Shown: positions 43,581 through 53,657, counted from the first letter of the stretch. The stretch is DNA of 64,000 bases from Chryseobacterium wanjuense (GCF_900111495.1 NZ_FOIU01000004.1:124001-188000), one strand, 5' to 3'. Notes: generated by a model from the letters alone, not told the origin. Numbers and translations are program-made.

Positions 43581-46520
43581 ATGAAGAAATTATTTACTTC
43601 TTTCTTTTCTCTTTGTATGTTGGGTGCAGTAAGTGCACAATGGTCGCCAACAGTATTTAAAGGAGATAAGGTAAGAAAAGAGGCTAATATTAAAGCCTAT
43701 TATTCTTTGGATATTTCAGCACTAAGATCTCAATTGGCTAATGCCCAGGAGACAGGAAAAGGTGCGAAAGCAGTTGAAATCTCTTTACCGACAATGGATG
43801 GTAAAGTTGAGAAGTTTGCAGTATACAGTTTACCTGTAATGGCAAAAGATCTTGCAGATCAATACCAATTAGGCTCATACGTGGGTGTTGGAGTTACTGA
43901 TCCTTCAAAATATTTGAGGTTCTCTGTGGCACCGAACGATTTCCAGTCTATGATTATCAAAGACGGGGAGTACGAATTTATTGAGCCTGCCAATACTGCT
44001 AAAACAGTTTACGGAGTGCATCCAAAAACGAATAAAAACGGACAAGGCTTCTTATGTTCTACAAATGAAAGCCCGGCTGCTGTAAAGCAGATGCAAGAAT
44101 TATTGAAACAAGGTAAAACTTTTACGAATCAGCCTACGAATTTTGCGAAAAGCACTGATCAGAAATACAGAACCATGAGATTGGCAATGTCTGTAACAGG
44201 TGAGTATACGCAATTTCATGGAGGTACAGTAGCAGGAGCTCTTGCAGCGATCAATGCTACAATGACCAGAGTAAACGGAGTTTTCGAAAAAGACTTTGCT
44301 TTACACTTAAATCTGCAAAGTTTCCCGGGGGTAATTTATACCAATCCAGCTACTGACCCTTATTCTGCAGCAGCAGCGGGTGCAGCAGGTGCTTGGAACT
44401 TAGAACTTCAGAATACATTAACTACCAACGTAGGAAATGCCAACTACGATATCGGTCACTTATTCGGAGCTTCCGGAGGTGGAGGTAATGCAGGGTGTAT
44501 CGGTTGTGTATGTACAGACCCTACAACTGCGGAACCGGAAGGGAAAGGATCAGGATATACTTCTCCAGCAGATGGAATTCCACAAGGAGATAATTTTGAT
44601 ATCGACTATGTTGCTCACGAAATGGGTCACCAGTTAGGAGCTAATCACACATTCTCACATAATATTGAAGGAACAGGGGTAAATATGGAACCAGGTTCCG
44701 GATCTACTATTATGGGTTATGCAGGTATTGTTCCTGGGGCAAACGTTCAGGCACATTCAGATGCATATTTCCATGTAGCAAGTATTTTGCAGGTTGAAGA
44801 CAATCTTTCAACTACAACTTGTGATGTTGAAACAAACATTACTAATAGCCCTCCTGTGATCGGGGCTCTTACAGATTATACGATTCCGAAAGGAACAGCT
44901 TTTGTTTTAACAGCAACAGCTACTGACCCTGAAAATGATCCAATGACATATACTTGGGAGCAGTTTGACAGTGCGACTTCTTCAGTAACCACAGTTACAG
45001 GAAACAATACAACAGGAGCATTATTCAGATCTTGGACTCCGACAGCTACAGGTAACACGAGATATTTCCCTAAATTATCATCAGTTTTAGCAGGTAACCT
45101 TACCGTTCCGGCAGATTGGGAAACAGTATCGAATGTAGCAAGACCGACAAACTTTGTATTAACGGTAAGAGACAACAATCCTGTTGCGACTTCTCAGCAG
45201 ACTCAAAGTGATATCGTAACAATTACAGTAGGAAATAACGGACCGTTCAAAGTAAATACTCAGTATGCAAACGTAAACACTCCGGCTCCAATTGAGTGGG
45301 ATGTAGCAGGTACTACTGCAGCTCCTTACAATGTTGCCAACGTTAAAATCGATTATACAACAGATAACGGAACGACTTGGACAGTTCTTTCTGCTTCCAC
45401 TCCAAACGACGGATCAGAAAACTTTACTTTCCCTTCATCAATGAACGGACAGATTATTAGATTGAGAGTTTCTGCTATCAATAACGTATTCTATGCAGTA
45501 GGAAAAATCACAGTAGCTGCTTTTGCTCCTTGTGACGGTTCTGCTGTTACAGGTGTGACAACTAGTAATGTTACTGTTAGTGGAGTTACAGTAAACTGGA
45601 CGCCGGTTTCGAATGCTACATACATTATCCGTTATAGAAAAGTAGGAGAAACAACTTGGCAACAAACAACTTCTACTACTGCTACGGTAACATTATCAGG
45701 TTTAACTGACAGTACAAATTATGAAGTACAGGTAGCAGCTGTTTGCTCAGGAACTCCTGGTGCTTATTCTACATCAGCTACATTTACTACAAGTGCGATA
45801 CCATATTGTACAGCTTCAACAGTTACTGCTGCTAACCTTTATATTTCAAAAGTACAGGTTGCAAATATCAACAATAACTCTGCAGGAAGCACATATACAA
45901 GTTATACAGCAAACCCGGCTCTTCAGATCAACCTTGTAAAAGGAACTGCTTATCCGATGACTATTAATAGTAATATTGCAGCTTACGATGCAGCAATGGT
46001 ATTTATTGATTACAACAGAGATGGTGTATTTGCTGCTACTGAAAGAGTATTGAACTTCCCTGTAGCCAATGTTTCTACATTCACAGGATCGTTCACGGTT
46101 CCAACTACTGGAGTTGTTGAAGGTCAAACATTAAGAATGAGAGTTCTATTAGGCTATGCGGGACAAGATAACGCTGGACTAAGTGCACCTGCAACATGGG
46201 TATGTGGAGTTAATTTTAATGACGGAGAAGTTGAAGACTACAATGTTGTTGTAACTGCTACACCTTTAGCAACGGATGAAGTTTCTGGTCCTAAAAATGA
46301 TATTCAAATATATCCAAACCCGGTATCAGACATCTTAAATATCACTAAGGTATCTGATAAGGCTGCTTATAAAATTTATAGTGCTGCCGGACAATTGGTA
46401 AAACACGGAACTATCAATAACGGACAAATCAATGTTACTGAGCTTATCAAAGGAGCGTATGTAATTACGATTGAAGATAAAGGAAAAGATCAATTCTCTT
46501 CTAAATTTATCAAGAAATAA
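43581..46520 (+). CDS. Secreted reprolysin-type metalloprotease, FN3-GEVED-T9SS, paralog 3
   Basis: Extracellular protease of 979 residues, very similar to paralog 2 from the signal peptide (MKKLFTSFFSLCMLGAVSAQ) through the Ig-like section. Zinc site HEMGHQLGANHTF (His346, Glu347, His350, His356). The FN3 (about 650-740, ending SATFTTSAIPYC) is close to that of paralog 1. The GEVED domain (about 742-900) is the most divergent of the set, with an insertion near its end (LGYAGQDNAGLSAPATWVCG) before NDGEVEDYNVVV. The T9SS domain ends QFSSKFIKK. Substrate unknown; three different adhesion-type tails on near-identical protease heads suggest different targets. Confidence 0.92.
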   Translation: MKKLFTSFFSLCMLGAVSAQWSPTVFKGDKVRKEANIKAYYSLDISALRSQLANAQETGKGAKAVEISLPTMDGKVEKFAVYSLPVMAKDLADQYQLGSYVGVGVTDPSKYLRFSVAPNDFQSMIIKDGEYEFIEPANTAKTVYGVHPKTNKNGQGFLCSTNESPAAVKQMQELLKQGKTFTNQPTNFAKSTDQKYRTMRLAMSVTGEYTQFHGGTVAGALAAINATMTRVNGVFEKDFALHLNLQSFPGVIYTNPATDPYSAAAAGAAGAWNLELQNTLTTNVGNANYDIGHLFGASGGGGNAGCIGCVCTDPTTAEPEGKGSGYTSPADGIPQGDNFDIDYVAHEMGHQLGANHTFSHNIEGTGVNMEPGSGSTIMGYAGIVPGANVQAHSDAYFHVASILQVEDNLSTTTCDVETNITNSPPVIGALTDYTIPKGTAFVLTATATDPENDPMTYTWEQFDSATSSVTTVTGNNTTGALFRSWTPTATGNTRYFPKLSSVLAGNLTVPADWETVSNVARPTNFVLTVRDNNPVATSQQTQSDIVTITVGNNGPFKVNTQYANVNTPAPIEWDVAGTTAAPYNVANVKIDYTTDNGTTWTVLSASTPNDGSENFTFPSSMNGQIIRLRVSAINNVFYAVGKITVAAFAPCDGSAVTGVTTSNVTVSGVTVNWTPVSNATYIIRYRKVGETTWQQTTSTTATVTLSGLTDSTNYEVQVAAVCSGTPGAYSTSATFTTSAIPYCTASTVTAANLYISKVQVANINNNSAGSTYTSYTANPALQINLVKGTAYPMTINSNIAAYDAAMVFIDYNRDGVFAATERVLNFPVANVSTFTGSFTVPTTGVVEGQTLRMRVLLGYAGQDNAGLSAPATWVCGVNFNDGEVEDYNVVVTATPLATDEVSGPKNDIQIYPNPVSDILNITKVSDKAAYKIYSAAGQLVKHGTINNGQINVTELIKGAYVITIEDKGKDQFSSKFIKK

Positions 46521-46546
46521 TCTATACGATTTAAAATAATATTTAG

Positions 46547-46576
46547 AAATCCTCAGGTTTACCTGGGGATTTTTTT
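46547..46576 (+). terminator. Terminator after protease paralog 3
   Basis: AAATCCTCAGGT (46547-46558), loop TT, ACCTGGGGATTT (46561-46572), then T residues; a diverged relative of the paralog 1 and 2 terminators. Confidence 0.9.
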
Positions 46577-46807
46577 TGTTTTTATTTAATCTAAAAAATG
46601 CCGGTATGATCTTTTTGGAGAAATATGTTTTCTAAATTGAAATGCATTAAAAGATTAATTCACTTTAAAGTTTCTTTAAAATAATTAAGAATACTTTAAA
46701 TATGGGGAATAGTAGGGGATTTTTTTATTTTGAATACATAAATTGAATTGTTGTGAAATTTGTATAAAAAAAATGGATATATTTATAAATTAATAACAAA
46801 AAATGAT

Positions 46808-46815
46808 TAGATTTG
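46808..46815 (+). promoter_or_regulatory. -7 box of protease paralog 4
   Basis: TAGATTTG, 29 bases before the ATG; no convincing -33 TTG. Confidence 0.45.
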
Positions 46816-46844
46816 TGTAATTAATATAATATATTGAGAAAGTT

Positions 46845-49800
46845 ATGAAGAAAAAATTTACTTCTTTCTTTTTCCTCTTTTTGTTTGCGATAACCAGTGC
46901 ACAATGGAGTCCCACGACATTCAGGGGAGAAAAAAACAGAGCGAATGCCGACATTAAAGGCTATTACTCTCTAGACATTTCTTTACTAAAGTCTCAATTG
47001 GCAAAAGCGCAGGAAACGGGCAAAAATGCAAAGCCCGTCACCATCTCTTTGCCAACTTTAGGAGGGAAAATTGAAAAATTTGCCGTTTACAGCTTCCCAG
47101 TAGTGGTGAAGGAACTGGCAGATCAGTATCAATTAGGATCTTACGTAGGAGTTGGGATAGACGACCCCAACAAGTATCTGAGATTTAGTTTGGCGCCCGA
47201 CGATTTTCAGTCGATGATTATCAAGGAGGGCAAATACGAATTTATAGAACCGGTCGACAAAAACAAAACAGTTTACGGTGTGCATCCAAAAACTGATAAA
47301 AGTAATGAAGGCTTCCTATGTTCTATGAACGAAGATCGACTATCTAAACAAGAGATAGAAAATCTTTACACGACAGGAAAAGCATTTTCTAATCAGACAA
47401 TGAATTTCTCTAAAAATTCTGATAAGAAATACAGAACAATGAGACTGGCAATGTCTGTAACAGGAGAGTACACCCAATATTTCGGAGGCACTGTTGCCAA
47501 TGCATTAACGGCTATTAATGCTACCTTAACAAGGGTAAATGGTGTATTTGAAAAAGATTTTGCTTTACACTTAAACTTACAGAACTTTCCGGGGGTAATT
47601 TATACCGACCCGGCTACTGACCCTTATTCACCTGCAGCACAGATGAACAACTGGAATTTGCAGCTACAGCAAACGCTGACTGCAAATGTAGGGAGTGCCA
47701 ATTATGATATTGGGCATTTATTCGGTGCGACAGGAGGTGGTGGTAACGCAGGATGTATCGGCTGCGTTTGTATTGATCCTGCTAATAATACAGCGACTCA
47801 GAAAGGATCAGGATATACTTCTCCTGCAGATGGAATTCCGCAGGGAGATAATTTCGATATTGATTATGTGGCTCACGAAATGGGACACCAATTGGGAGCT
47901 AACCACACATTCTCTCACGGTCTGGAAACAGCTGGTGTAAACCAGGAACCTGGTTCCGGATCTACTATTATGGGATATGCAGGTATCACGGGTGCAAATA
48001 CTGATGTTCAGCCGCACTCAGATCCTTATTTCCATATTGCAAGTATTAAACAAGTTCAGACAAACCTGATCAACAAAAATTGTGATGTTGAAACTACAGT
48101 TACAAACAATCCGCCTGTAATTGCGGCTCTGCCTGCTTATACTATTCCTAAAGGAACGGCTTTCGTGTTAACAGCTTCTGCTACAGATGCTGAAAATGAC
48201 CCGATGACGTACTGCTGGGAAGAAGTAGATAATGCAAGTGTTACGATTAATAAAAATAATTTAGGAACAACTGCAAGCGGAGCAAGCTTCAGATCACTTA
48301 ATCCTACAACCAGCCCTACAAGGTACTTCCCTAAGTTATCTTCTGTATTGGCTGGAGTTTTAAATAACTCAAACAACCAATGGGAATCTGTTTCCACTAT
48401 TGCAAGAAACTCTAAGTTTGCCGTAACAGTAAGAGACAACAATCCTGCTGCAAACCAACAACAGACTCAGTTTGCAGAACAAACGATTACCGTAGGAAAC
48501 GACGGACCTTTTAAAGTAACTACTACGACTGCTTACAATAACGGTCCTACAAACGTTACTTGGGATGTTGTGAATACAACGGCTGCTCCTTATAGTACTG
48601 CTAACGTTAAAATTGACTATACAACAGACAACGGAGTAACATGGACTGTACTTTCTGCTTCTACTGCTAACGACGGAAATGAATCATTTAACATTGCCGG
48701 TCTTACTGTAGGAAATATTATTAAAATCAGAGTAAGTGCAATCGGAAATGTATTCTATGCAATAGGTAGTGCTACAATAGCAAGTTTGGCTAACTGTACA
48801 ACTGCTCCTCCAACAGGTATCACAGTGACTGCAATTACGCAGACTACAGCTACAGTTTCTTGGACAGCAGCTGCTAATGCAACATACGTAATTCAGTATC
48901 ACCCTGTAGGAAGCACAACTTGGACTACCGTTACGTCTACCGGAAACTCTATAGGTCTTACAGGTCTTAGTGATGGTATTCAGTATGAAGTACAGGTGGC
49001 TACAGTGTGTAGTGGTGTTCAGGGACCTTTCTCTGCATCTACCAACTTTACTACACTGGGACTTACTTACTGTACTATGACGTCTAGTAACTTTGGTTCA
49101 GAATATATTTCAAACGTAAGTGTAACGCCTATCGGAGCTGCTCCTATGAGTAACAACTCTGCAGGTTCTACTTATACTGACTATACTACTACGCCAAGTG
49201 CTTTAGTAAACCTTGTCATCGGATCTACCGGAAATACAATTTCTGTTACTAAATTCTTCCCTGGTACTCAATGGAGTGAAGCCGTGGGAGTTTGGATTGA
49301 CTTTAACAGAAACGGAACATTCGAAGCTACGGAACAAATCATGAATACACCAGCTAACACGACTACTCCTGTTACTGCTACATTCAACGTTCCGGCTACG
49401 GCTTACAACGGACCTGCAACGACAAGAATGAGAGTTGCAATGAGATACAGTACAGCTCCTGTAATGTGTCAGAGCTTTGGTGATGGTGAAGTTGAGGATT
49501 ATGCTGTAAAATTAATTCAGCCGATTCCTTGTACAAGTAATGCTCCATTAAACCTTAATGTTACAAGTATCACGGCAACTTCTGCTTTTGTAACTTGGGA
49601 TCCGGTAACGGGAGGTACTTATGTTCTTCAATGGAGACCGGTTGGTTCTACTACATGGACTACGGTTCCTTTAACTACACCTTCTTATGTTATTAATGGT
49701 TTAACAGAGCAGACTCAATATGAAGTACAGGTGGCTTATGTTTGTTCGGGTGTTACAGGTACATTCACTGCACCTTATCAGTTTACAACACCTCCGGTTA

Positions 49801-52800
49801 CGTATTGTAATAATACTCCTACCGCTAATACGAATGGTTATATTTCTAATGTAACAATTACTCCAACAGGTTCTTATGTGATGAGTAATAACTCAGCAGC
49901 AAGCACTTATACAAACTTTTCTGCAGACCCTGCTAAATTGGTTACATTAGTTCGTAACTCTACAAATAACACTATTTCTGTTTCTAAATCTTGGTCTGGA
50001 ACATTCCAGTCTTATATAGCAACTTCTGCTTGGATTGACTTTAACAGAAACGGTATTTTTGAAGCTAGTGAAAAAGTAATAGGCGTAGGTACAAGTATCA
50101 CTACACCTATCACAGCTACGTTTACGGTTCCGGCGACTTCTTACAACGGACCGTTGACATTGAGAATGAGAGTGATTGTTGCTACTAGTACAATCAATGA
50201 TCCTTGTGCAACAATTTCAGAAGGTGAGGTAGAAGACTACGCGGTTAAGATCATCGATCCGCAGCCATGTACAACAGCTCCTCCGACTCCGATTATTGTT
50301 TCAAACGTAACAGCTTCTACAGCCCTTGTTTCTTGGGTAAGTACTACCGGAGCTACTTATACATTAAGATATAGAACAGGTACAGGTGCTTGGACGGTGA
50401 TTGCTGCTGCTACCAACCCGTATACTATTATTAACTTAAATGCTTCTACTACTTATGAAGTACAGGTAGCGACAATCTGTGGCGGTACTACAGGTGCTTG
50501 GTCAAACTCTGTAAACTTTACGACTCCTACAAGTACATATTGTAACTCAGGAACAGCTACGGTTACGGATGGTTATATCAATAATATAACAGTGACGGGT
50601 ACCAGCACACCAACTATGTCTAACAACTCTGGTGCTACTACATATACAGATTATTCAAACGATGCTACTAAGATTATCACATTAGCTCGTAACTCTACGG
50701 GTAACATCTTATCTGTAGGAAGAACAATCTTATCCAGTACATATTCTACATATGCATGGCTGGATTTCAACGGTGACGGAATATTTAATAATAACCCGGT
50801 TACTGTTCCAGGAGGGGAGAGAATCATGAATTTAGGATATTCTTCTACAACTCCTGTTACTGCTACATTTGCTGTTCCTGCCGGAGCTTATGCTGGTACG
50901 AACAAAGTGAAAATGCGTGTAATTGTATACTTCTTGACTCCAACTGATGCTTGTTCACCGCTTACAAGTAACGGGGAAGTTGAGGATTATCAAGTGAAAT
51001 TTATCGATATTCAGCCTTGTACTACAGCAGCTCCTACGGGAATTACAGTTACGAATATTGCAGCTACTACAGCTACAGTATCTTGGATCTCTTCTACAGG
51101 TGCTACTTATTTAGTAAGATGGAGAACTACTTCTCCGATTGGAGCATGGAACGTATCTCCTGCACCGATCACAGGTAATACTTATAATATTACAGGTCTT
51201 ACAGAGCAAACAGCTTATGAAGTACAGGTTGCGACAATATGTGGTGGTGTTCAGGGACCTTGGTCTACTTCATTACCATTTACAACGACACCTATTACGT
51301 ATTGTAATATGACAGGTACGGGAACTACTGATTTCATTTCTAATGTTACAATGACTTCCGTGAATCCTGGTCTACCGGTGATGAGTAATACTTCAGTTCA
51401 AACGAACTATATCAGCTATACTACGCCAGCGACACTTATTAACCTTGAAATTGGTTCTACAGGTAATAAAATTTCTGTAGCTAAAGGATGGTCTGGTGCT
51501 ACACAAAGTGATGCAGTATCTGCTTGGATTGACTTTAACAGAAACGGTGTATTTGAAACTACAGAGCAAATCATGGCTTCTGCAGCAAGTACTACTACTC
51601 CTGTGACGGCATTATTTAACGTACCTTCAACAGCATACAACGGGCCATTGACAACAACAATGAGAGTGGTTCTGAAACGTTCAAGTGCTCCTGTAATGTG
51701 TCAGAATGCAGTGAACGGTGAAGTTGAAGATTACGCTGTGAAGTTGAGACCTTGTGCTACAACGATGCCAACGAACGTAGCAATCAATACGATTACTCAC
51801 GTTTCAGCTAACGTAAACTGGACGGTACCTGCTGGTACGCTTACATTCATCGTAAGATACAGAGTTGCGGGTACTACAACATGGACAGAAGTAACTGCTT
51901 CTACATTGTCTGGAAATCCACCGATAGCTTTAACAGGTTTAACGCCGGCTACTACGTACGAAGTACAGGTTGCAGCAAGCTGCGGAACGACACCAGGTAC
52001 ATTTACCAATATTCAGACGTTCACGACGAGATGTGATCCTACACCTCCGAACGTTACAATCGGTACGATAACCACAAACTCTGCAGTAGTAAACTGGGCT
52101 CCGATTGCAGCTAGCTCAACGTATGTGATTAGATACAGAATTGTAGGAACTACAACTTGGACTACAATTAACGTTACAACTCCGCCTTTCGGTTCTTATA
52201 CTATTACAGGTTTAAGCCCATATACAACATATGAGGTACAGATAGCAAATATGTGTAACGGTGAAACTACAGTTAACCCTTGGTCTAACCCTAAAGTATT
52301 TACTACAGAAAGAACTTGTGAACTTCCGCCTCCGGGACTTACTATCACGAACCTTACGCCTACAACGGCAGTAGTGGTTTGGGATCCGTTCCCAGGTGCG
52401 ACTTATATCTTAAGATATAGAAAAGTAGGTATTCCGAGCTGGACAAATGTTCCTTCTTCTACGAATACGGTTACATTAACAGGATTGACAGAACTGACTC
52501 AGTATGAAATGCAGGTTGCAAACGTATGTAATGGTACACCAGGTACATATACACTGCCGTATTTCTTCACAACACCTACTGTAGTGTACTGTCAGATGGC
52601 TTCTACAGCTTCAAATTCAGAATATATTTCAAAAGTTAATGTGAAGCCTACTGGTAAGCCTGAAATGGACAATCCGTCTAATGCTTCGAACTACACAGAT
52701 TATACAGGTATTCCTGCAACATTTATCGAATTGGTACAAGGTTCTTCAAACAACCAGATTACGATCGAGAAAAAATTATCAGGAAATGCTCAGGCTGGAG

Positions 52801-53297
52801 TTGCAGTTTGGATCGACTTTAACAGAAATGGATATTTTGATGTTAATGAAAGAGTCCTTGTTTCTTCACCGAATAATCAGCAGACGGTAAGCGGAACATT
52901 CTCTGTACCGGCAGACGCGTTCATCAGCTTGACGGACTACAAATATGTAGTAATGAGAGTAGCGATGTCGAAAGATGCTATCCCAGTGAACTGTACAAGC
53001 TTCCCGAATGGTGAGGTAGAAGATTATACCGTAAGAATTTCTAAACAAATTGTACCGAACCCGGTAAACCAAACGGATATCTTGATTTATCCTAACCCGG
53101 TAAGCTCAGTATTGTATGTGAAAAATATCAGCAAAAAAGCTAATTATAAGATCTACAATGCTGCAGGACAATTGGTGTCAAGCGGAATTATCTTAAACAA
53201 CAAGATTGATGTACATGCATTGATAAATGGAGTTTATGTAATAGACATCCAGGATGGAGATGCAATATCTGTTCAGAAGAAATTCATCAAAGAATAG
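46845..53297 (+). CDS. Giant secreted reprolysin-type metalloprotease with 7 FN3 and 5 GEVED domains, paralog 4
   Basis: A 2150-residue T9SS cargo. After the signal peptide (ending ITSAQ), propeptide and metzincin domain with HEMGHQLGANHTF (His344, Glu345, His348, His354) and an Ig-like section to about 645, the order is FN3 (650), GEVED (741), FN3 (895), GEVED (986), FN3 (1142), GEVED (1232), FN3 (1392), GEVED (1486), FN3 (1637), FN3 (1730), FN3 (1825), GEVED (1915), T9SS domain (about 2072-2150); numbers are approximate starts. Each GEVED has a WIDFNRNGxF- or WLDFNGDG-like calcium-loop-type stretch and ends GEVEDY. The one-to-one FN3-GEVED unit of its neighbours has been multiplied here. 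Confidence 0.93.
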   Translation: MKKKFTSFFFLFLFAITSAQWSPTTFRGEKNRANADIKGYYSLDISLLKSQLAKAQETGKNAKPVTISLPTLGGKIEKFAVYSFPVVVKELADQYQLGSYVGVGIDDPNKYLRFSLAPDDFQSMIIKEGKYEFIEPVDKNKTVYGVHPKTDKSNEGFLCSMNEDRLSKQEIENLYTTGKAFSNQTMNFSKNSDKKYRTMRLAMSVTGEYTQYFGGTVANALTAINATLTRVNGVFEKDFALHLNLQNFPGVIYTDPATDPYSPAAQMNNWNLQLQQTLTANVGSANYDIGHLFGATGGGGNAGCIGCVCIDPANNTATQKGSGYTSPADGIPQGDNFDIDYVAHEMGHQLGANHTFSHGLETAGVNQEPGSGSTIMGYAGITGANTDVQPHSDPYFHIASIKQVQTNLINKNCDVETTVTNNPPVIAALPAYTIPKGTAFVLTASATDAENDPMTYCWEEVDNASVTINKNNLGTTASGASFRSLNPTTSPTRYFPKLSSVLAGVLNNSNNQWESVSTIARNSKFAVTVRDNNPAANQQQTQFAEQTITVGNDGPFKVTTTTAYNNGPTNVTWDVVNTTAAPYSTANVKIDYTTDNGVTWTVLSASTANDGNESFNIAGLTVGNIIKIRVSAIGNVFYAIGSATIASLANCTTAPPTGITVTAITQTTATVSWTAAANATYVIQYHPVGSTTWTTVTSTGNSIGLTGLSDGIQYEVQVATVCSGVQGPFSASTNFTTLGLTYCTMTSSNFGSEYISNVSVTPIGAAPMSNNSAGSTYTDYTTTPSALVNLVIGSTGNTISVTKFFPGTQWSEAVGVWIDFNRNGTFEATEQIMNTPANTTTPVTATFNVPATAYNGPATTRMRVAMRYSTAPVMCQSFGDGEVEDYAVKLIQPIPCTSNAPLNLNVTSITATSAFVTWDPVTGGTYVLQWRPVGSTTWTTVPLTTPSYVINGLTEQTQYEVQVAYVCSGVTGTFTAPYQFTTPPVTYCNNTPTANTNGYISNVTITPTGSYVMSNNSAASTYTNFSADPAKLVTLVRNSTNNTISVSKSWSGTFQSYIATSAWIDFNRNGIFEASEKVIGVGTSITTPITATFTVPATSYNGPLTLRMRVIVATSTINDPCATISEGEVEDYAVKIIDPQPCTTAPPTPIIVSNVTASTALVSWVSTTGATYTLRYRTGTGAWTVIAAATNPYTIINLNASTTYEVQVATICGGTTGAWSNSVNFTTPTSTYCNSGTATVTDGYINNITVTGTSTPTMSNNSGATTYTDYSNDATKIITLARNSTGNILSVGRTILSSTYSTYAWLDFNGDGIFNNNPVTVPGGERIMNLGYSSTTPVTATFAVPAGAYAGTNKVKMRVIVYFLTPTDACSPLTSNGEVEDYQVKFIDIQPCTTAAPTGITVTNIAATTATVSWISSTGATYLVRWRTTSPIGAWNVSPAPITGNTYNITGLTEQTAYEVQVATICGGVQGPWSTSLPFTTTPITYCNMTGTGTTDFISNVTMTSVNPGLPVMSNTSVQTNYISYTTPATLINLEIGSTGNKISVAKGWSGATQSDAVSAWIDFNRNGVFETTEQIMASAASTTTPVTALFNVPSTAYNGPLTTTMRVVLKRSSAPVMCQNAVNGEVEDYAVKLRPCATTMPTNVAINTITHVSANVNWTVPAGTLTFIVRYRVAGTTTWTEVTASTLSGNPPIALTGLTPATTYEVQVAASCGTTPGTFTNIQTFTTRCDPTPPNVTIGTITTNSAVVNWAPIAASSTYVIRYRIVGTTTWTTINVTTPPFGSYTITGLSPYTTYEVQIANMCNGETTVNPWSNPKVFTTERTCELPPPGLTITNLTPTTAVVVWDPFPGATYILRYRKVGIPSWTNVPSSTNTVTLTGLTELTQYEMQVANVCNGTPGTYTLPYFFTTPTVVYCQMASTASNSEYISKVNVKPTGKPEMDNPSNASNYTDYTGIPATFIELVQGSSNNQITIEKKLSGNAQAGVAVWIDFNRNGYFDVNERVLVSSPNNQQTVSGTFSVPADAFISLTDYKYVVMRVAMSKDAIPVNCTSFPNGEVEDYTVRISKQIVPNPVNQTDILIYPNPVSSVLYVKNISKKANYKIYNAAGQLVSSGIILNNKIDVHALINGVYVIDIQDGDAISVQKKFIKE

Positions 53298-53326
53298 AAA
53301 TACCATTTAATATTAATCCAATTTAG

Positions 53327-53357
53327 ATAGGCTCTCAGAAATGGGAGCCTATTTTGT
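53327..53357 (+). terminator. Terminator after the giant protease gene
   Basis: ATAGGCTCTCA (53327-53337), GAAA loop, TGGGAGCCTAT (53342-53352), T residues after. Confidence 0.9.
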
Positions 53358-53387
53358 TGATTTTTCCTTAAGATTTTATGAGGATTC

Positions 53388-53420
53388 AAACCTAACAGGT
53401 TTCAAAAACCTGTTAGGTTT
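53388..53420. repeat. Perfect 15-base inverted repeat
   Basis: AAACCTAACAGGTTT (53388-53402), loop CAA, AAACCTGTTAGGTTT (53406-53420). CCTAACAGG/CCTGTTAGG palindromes of this kind are, as I recall, dispersed in many flavobacterial genomes; the window holds only this one. Confidence 0.75.
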
Positions 53421-53439
53421 TGATTGACAGAACTTTATC

Positions 53440-53600
53440 ACTAGCCCCCATTGAAACGATATCCTTTTTATCGGGCGGAACATGGAGCATAAACTGAAAC
53501 TTTACGAACGTAGTTCAGGAGCCCGTAACCAAAAAGATACAGCACTTCGACAGGCTCAGCATAAAATTCAAGCGGGAGAAAGTTTCAAATAAAAGAAGTA
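53440..53600. repeat. Structured intergenic repeat with nested pairing
   Basis: Nested arms: TTGAAAC (53451-53457) with GTTTCAA (53582-53588); TATCCTTTTT (53460-53469) with AAAAAGATA (53531-53539); GGGCGGAAC (53473-53481) with GTTCAGGAGCCC (53513-53524). It starts ACTAGCCCCCATTG. Between the second and outer 3' arms sits CTTCGACAGGCTCAGCAT (about 53545-53562), itself a word typical of another repeat type. Confidence 0.55.
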
Positions 53601-53602
53601 GC

Positions 53603-53640
53603 ACAAAAAAACTCGCAGGAAGTTTATCCGGCGAGTTTAA
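53603..53640 (-). terminator. coaE terminator
   Basis: AAACTCGC (53609-53616) and GCGAGTTT (53631-53638); on the minus strand the T-run from 53610 to 53604 follows. Confidence 0.88.
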
Positions 53641-53657
53641 TTTTTTAGTTAAAAATT

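Larger units (their letters stand above)
46521..46844. other. Gap between protease paralogs 3 and 4
   Basis: A 324-base AT-rich gap. It holds the paralog 3 terminator (46547-46576) and the paralog 4 -7 box (46808-46815). CTTTAAA words recur between 46673 and 46699. No gene-like frame is seen. Confidence 0.7.
53298..53657. other. 360-base repeat-bearing gap
   Basis: Between the giant protease gene and coaE (converging). From left to right it holds a terminator (53327-53357), a 15-base inverted repeat (53388-53420), a ~150-base structured repeat (53440-53600) with a CTTCGACAGGCTCAGCAT segment inside, and the coaE terminator (53603-53640). No coding frame is seen. Confidence 0.8.

Noticed and set aside
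48791..52590. Repeated DNA in the giant protease gene considered as a CRISPR array or tandem satellite
   Set aside because: The repeats are protein modules of about 90 and 150 codons with diverged DNA and an unbroken frame; there are no short identical repeats with spacers.
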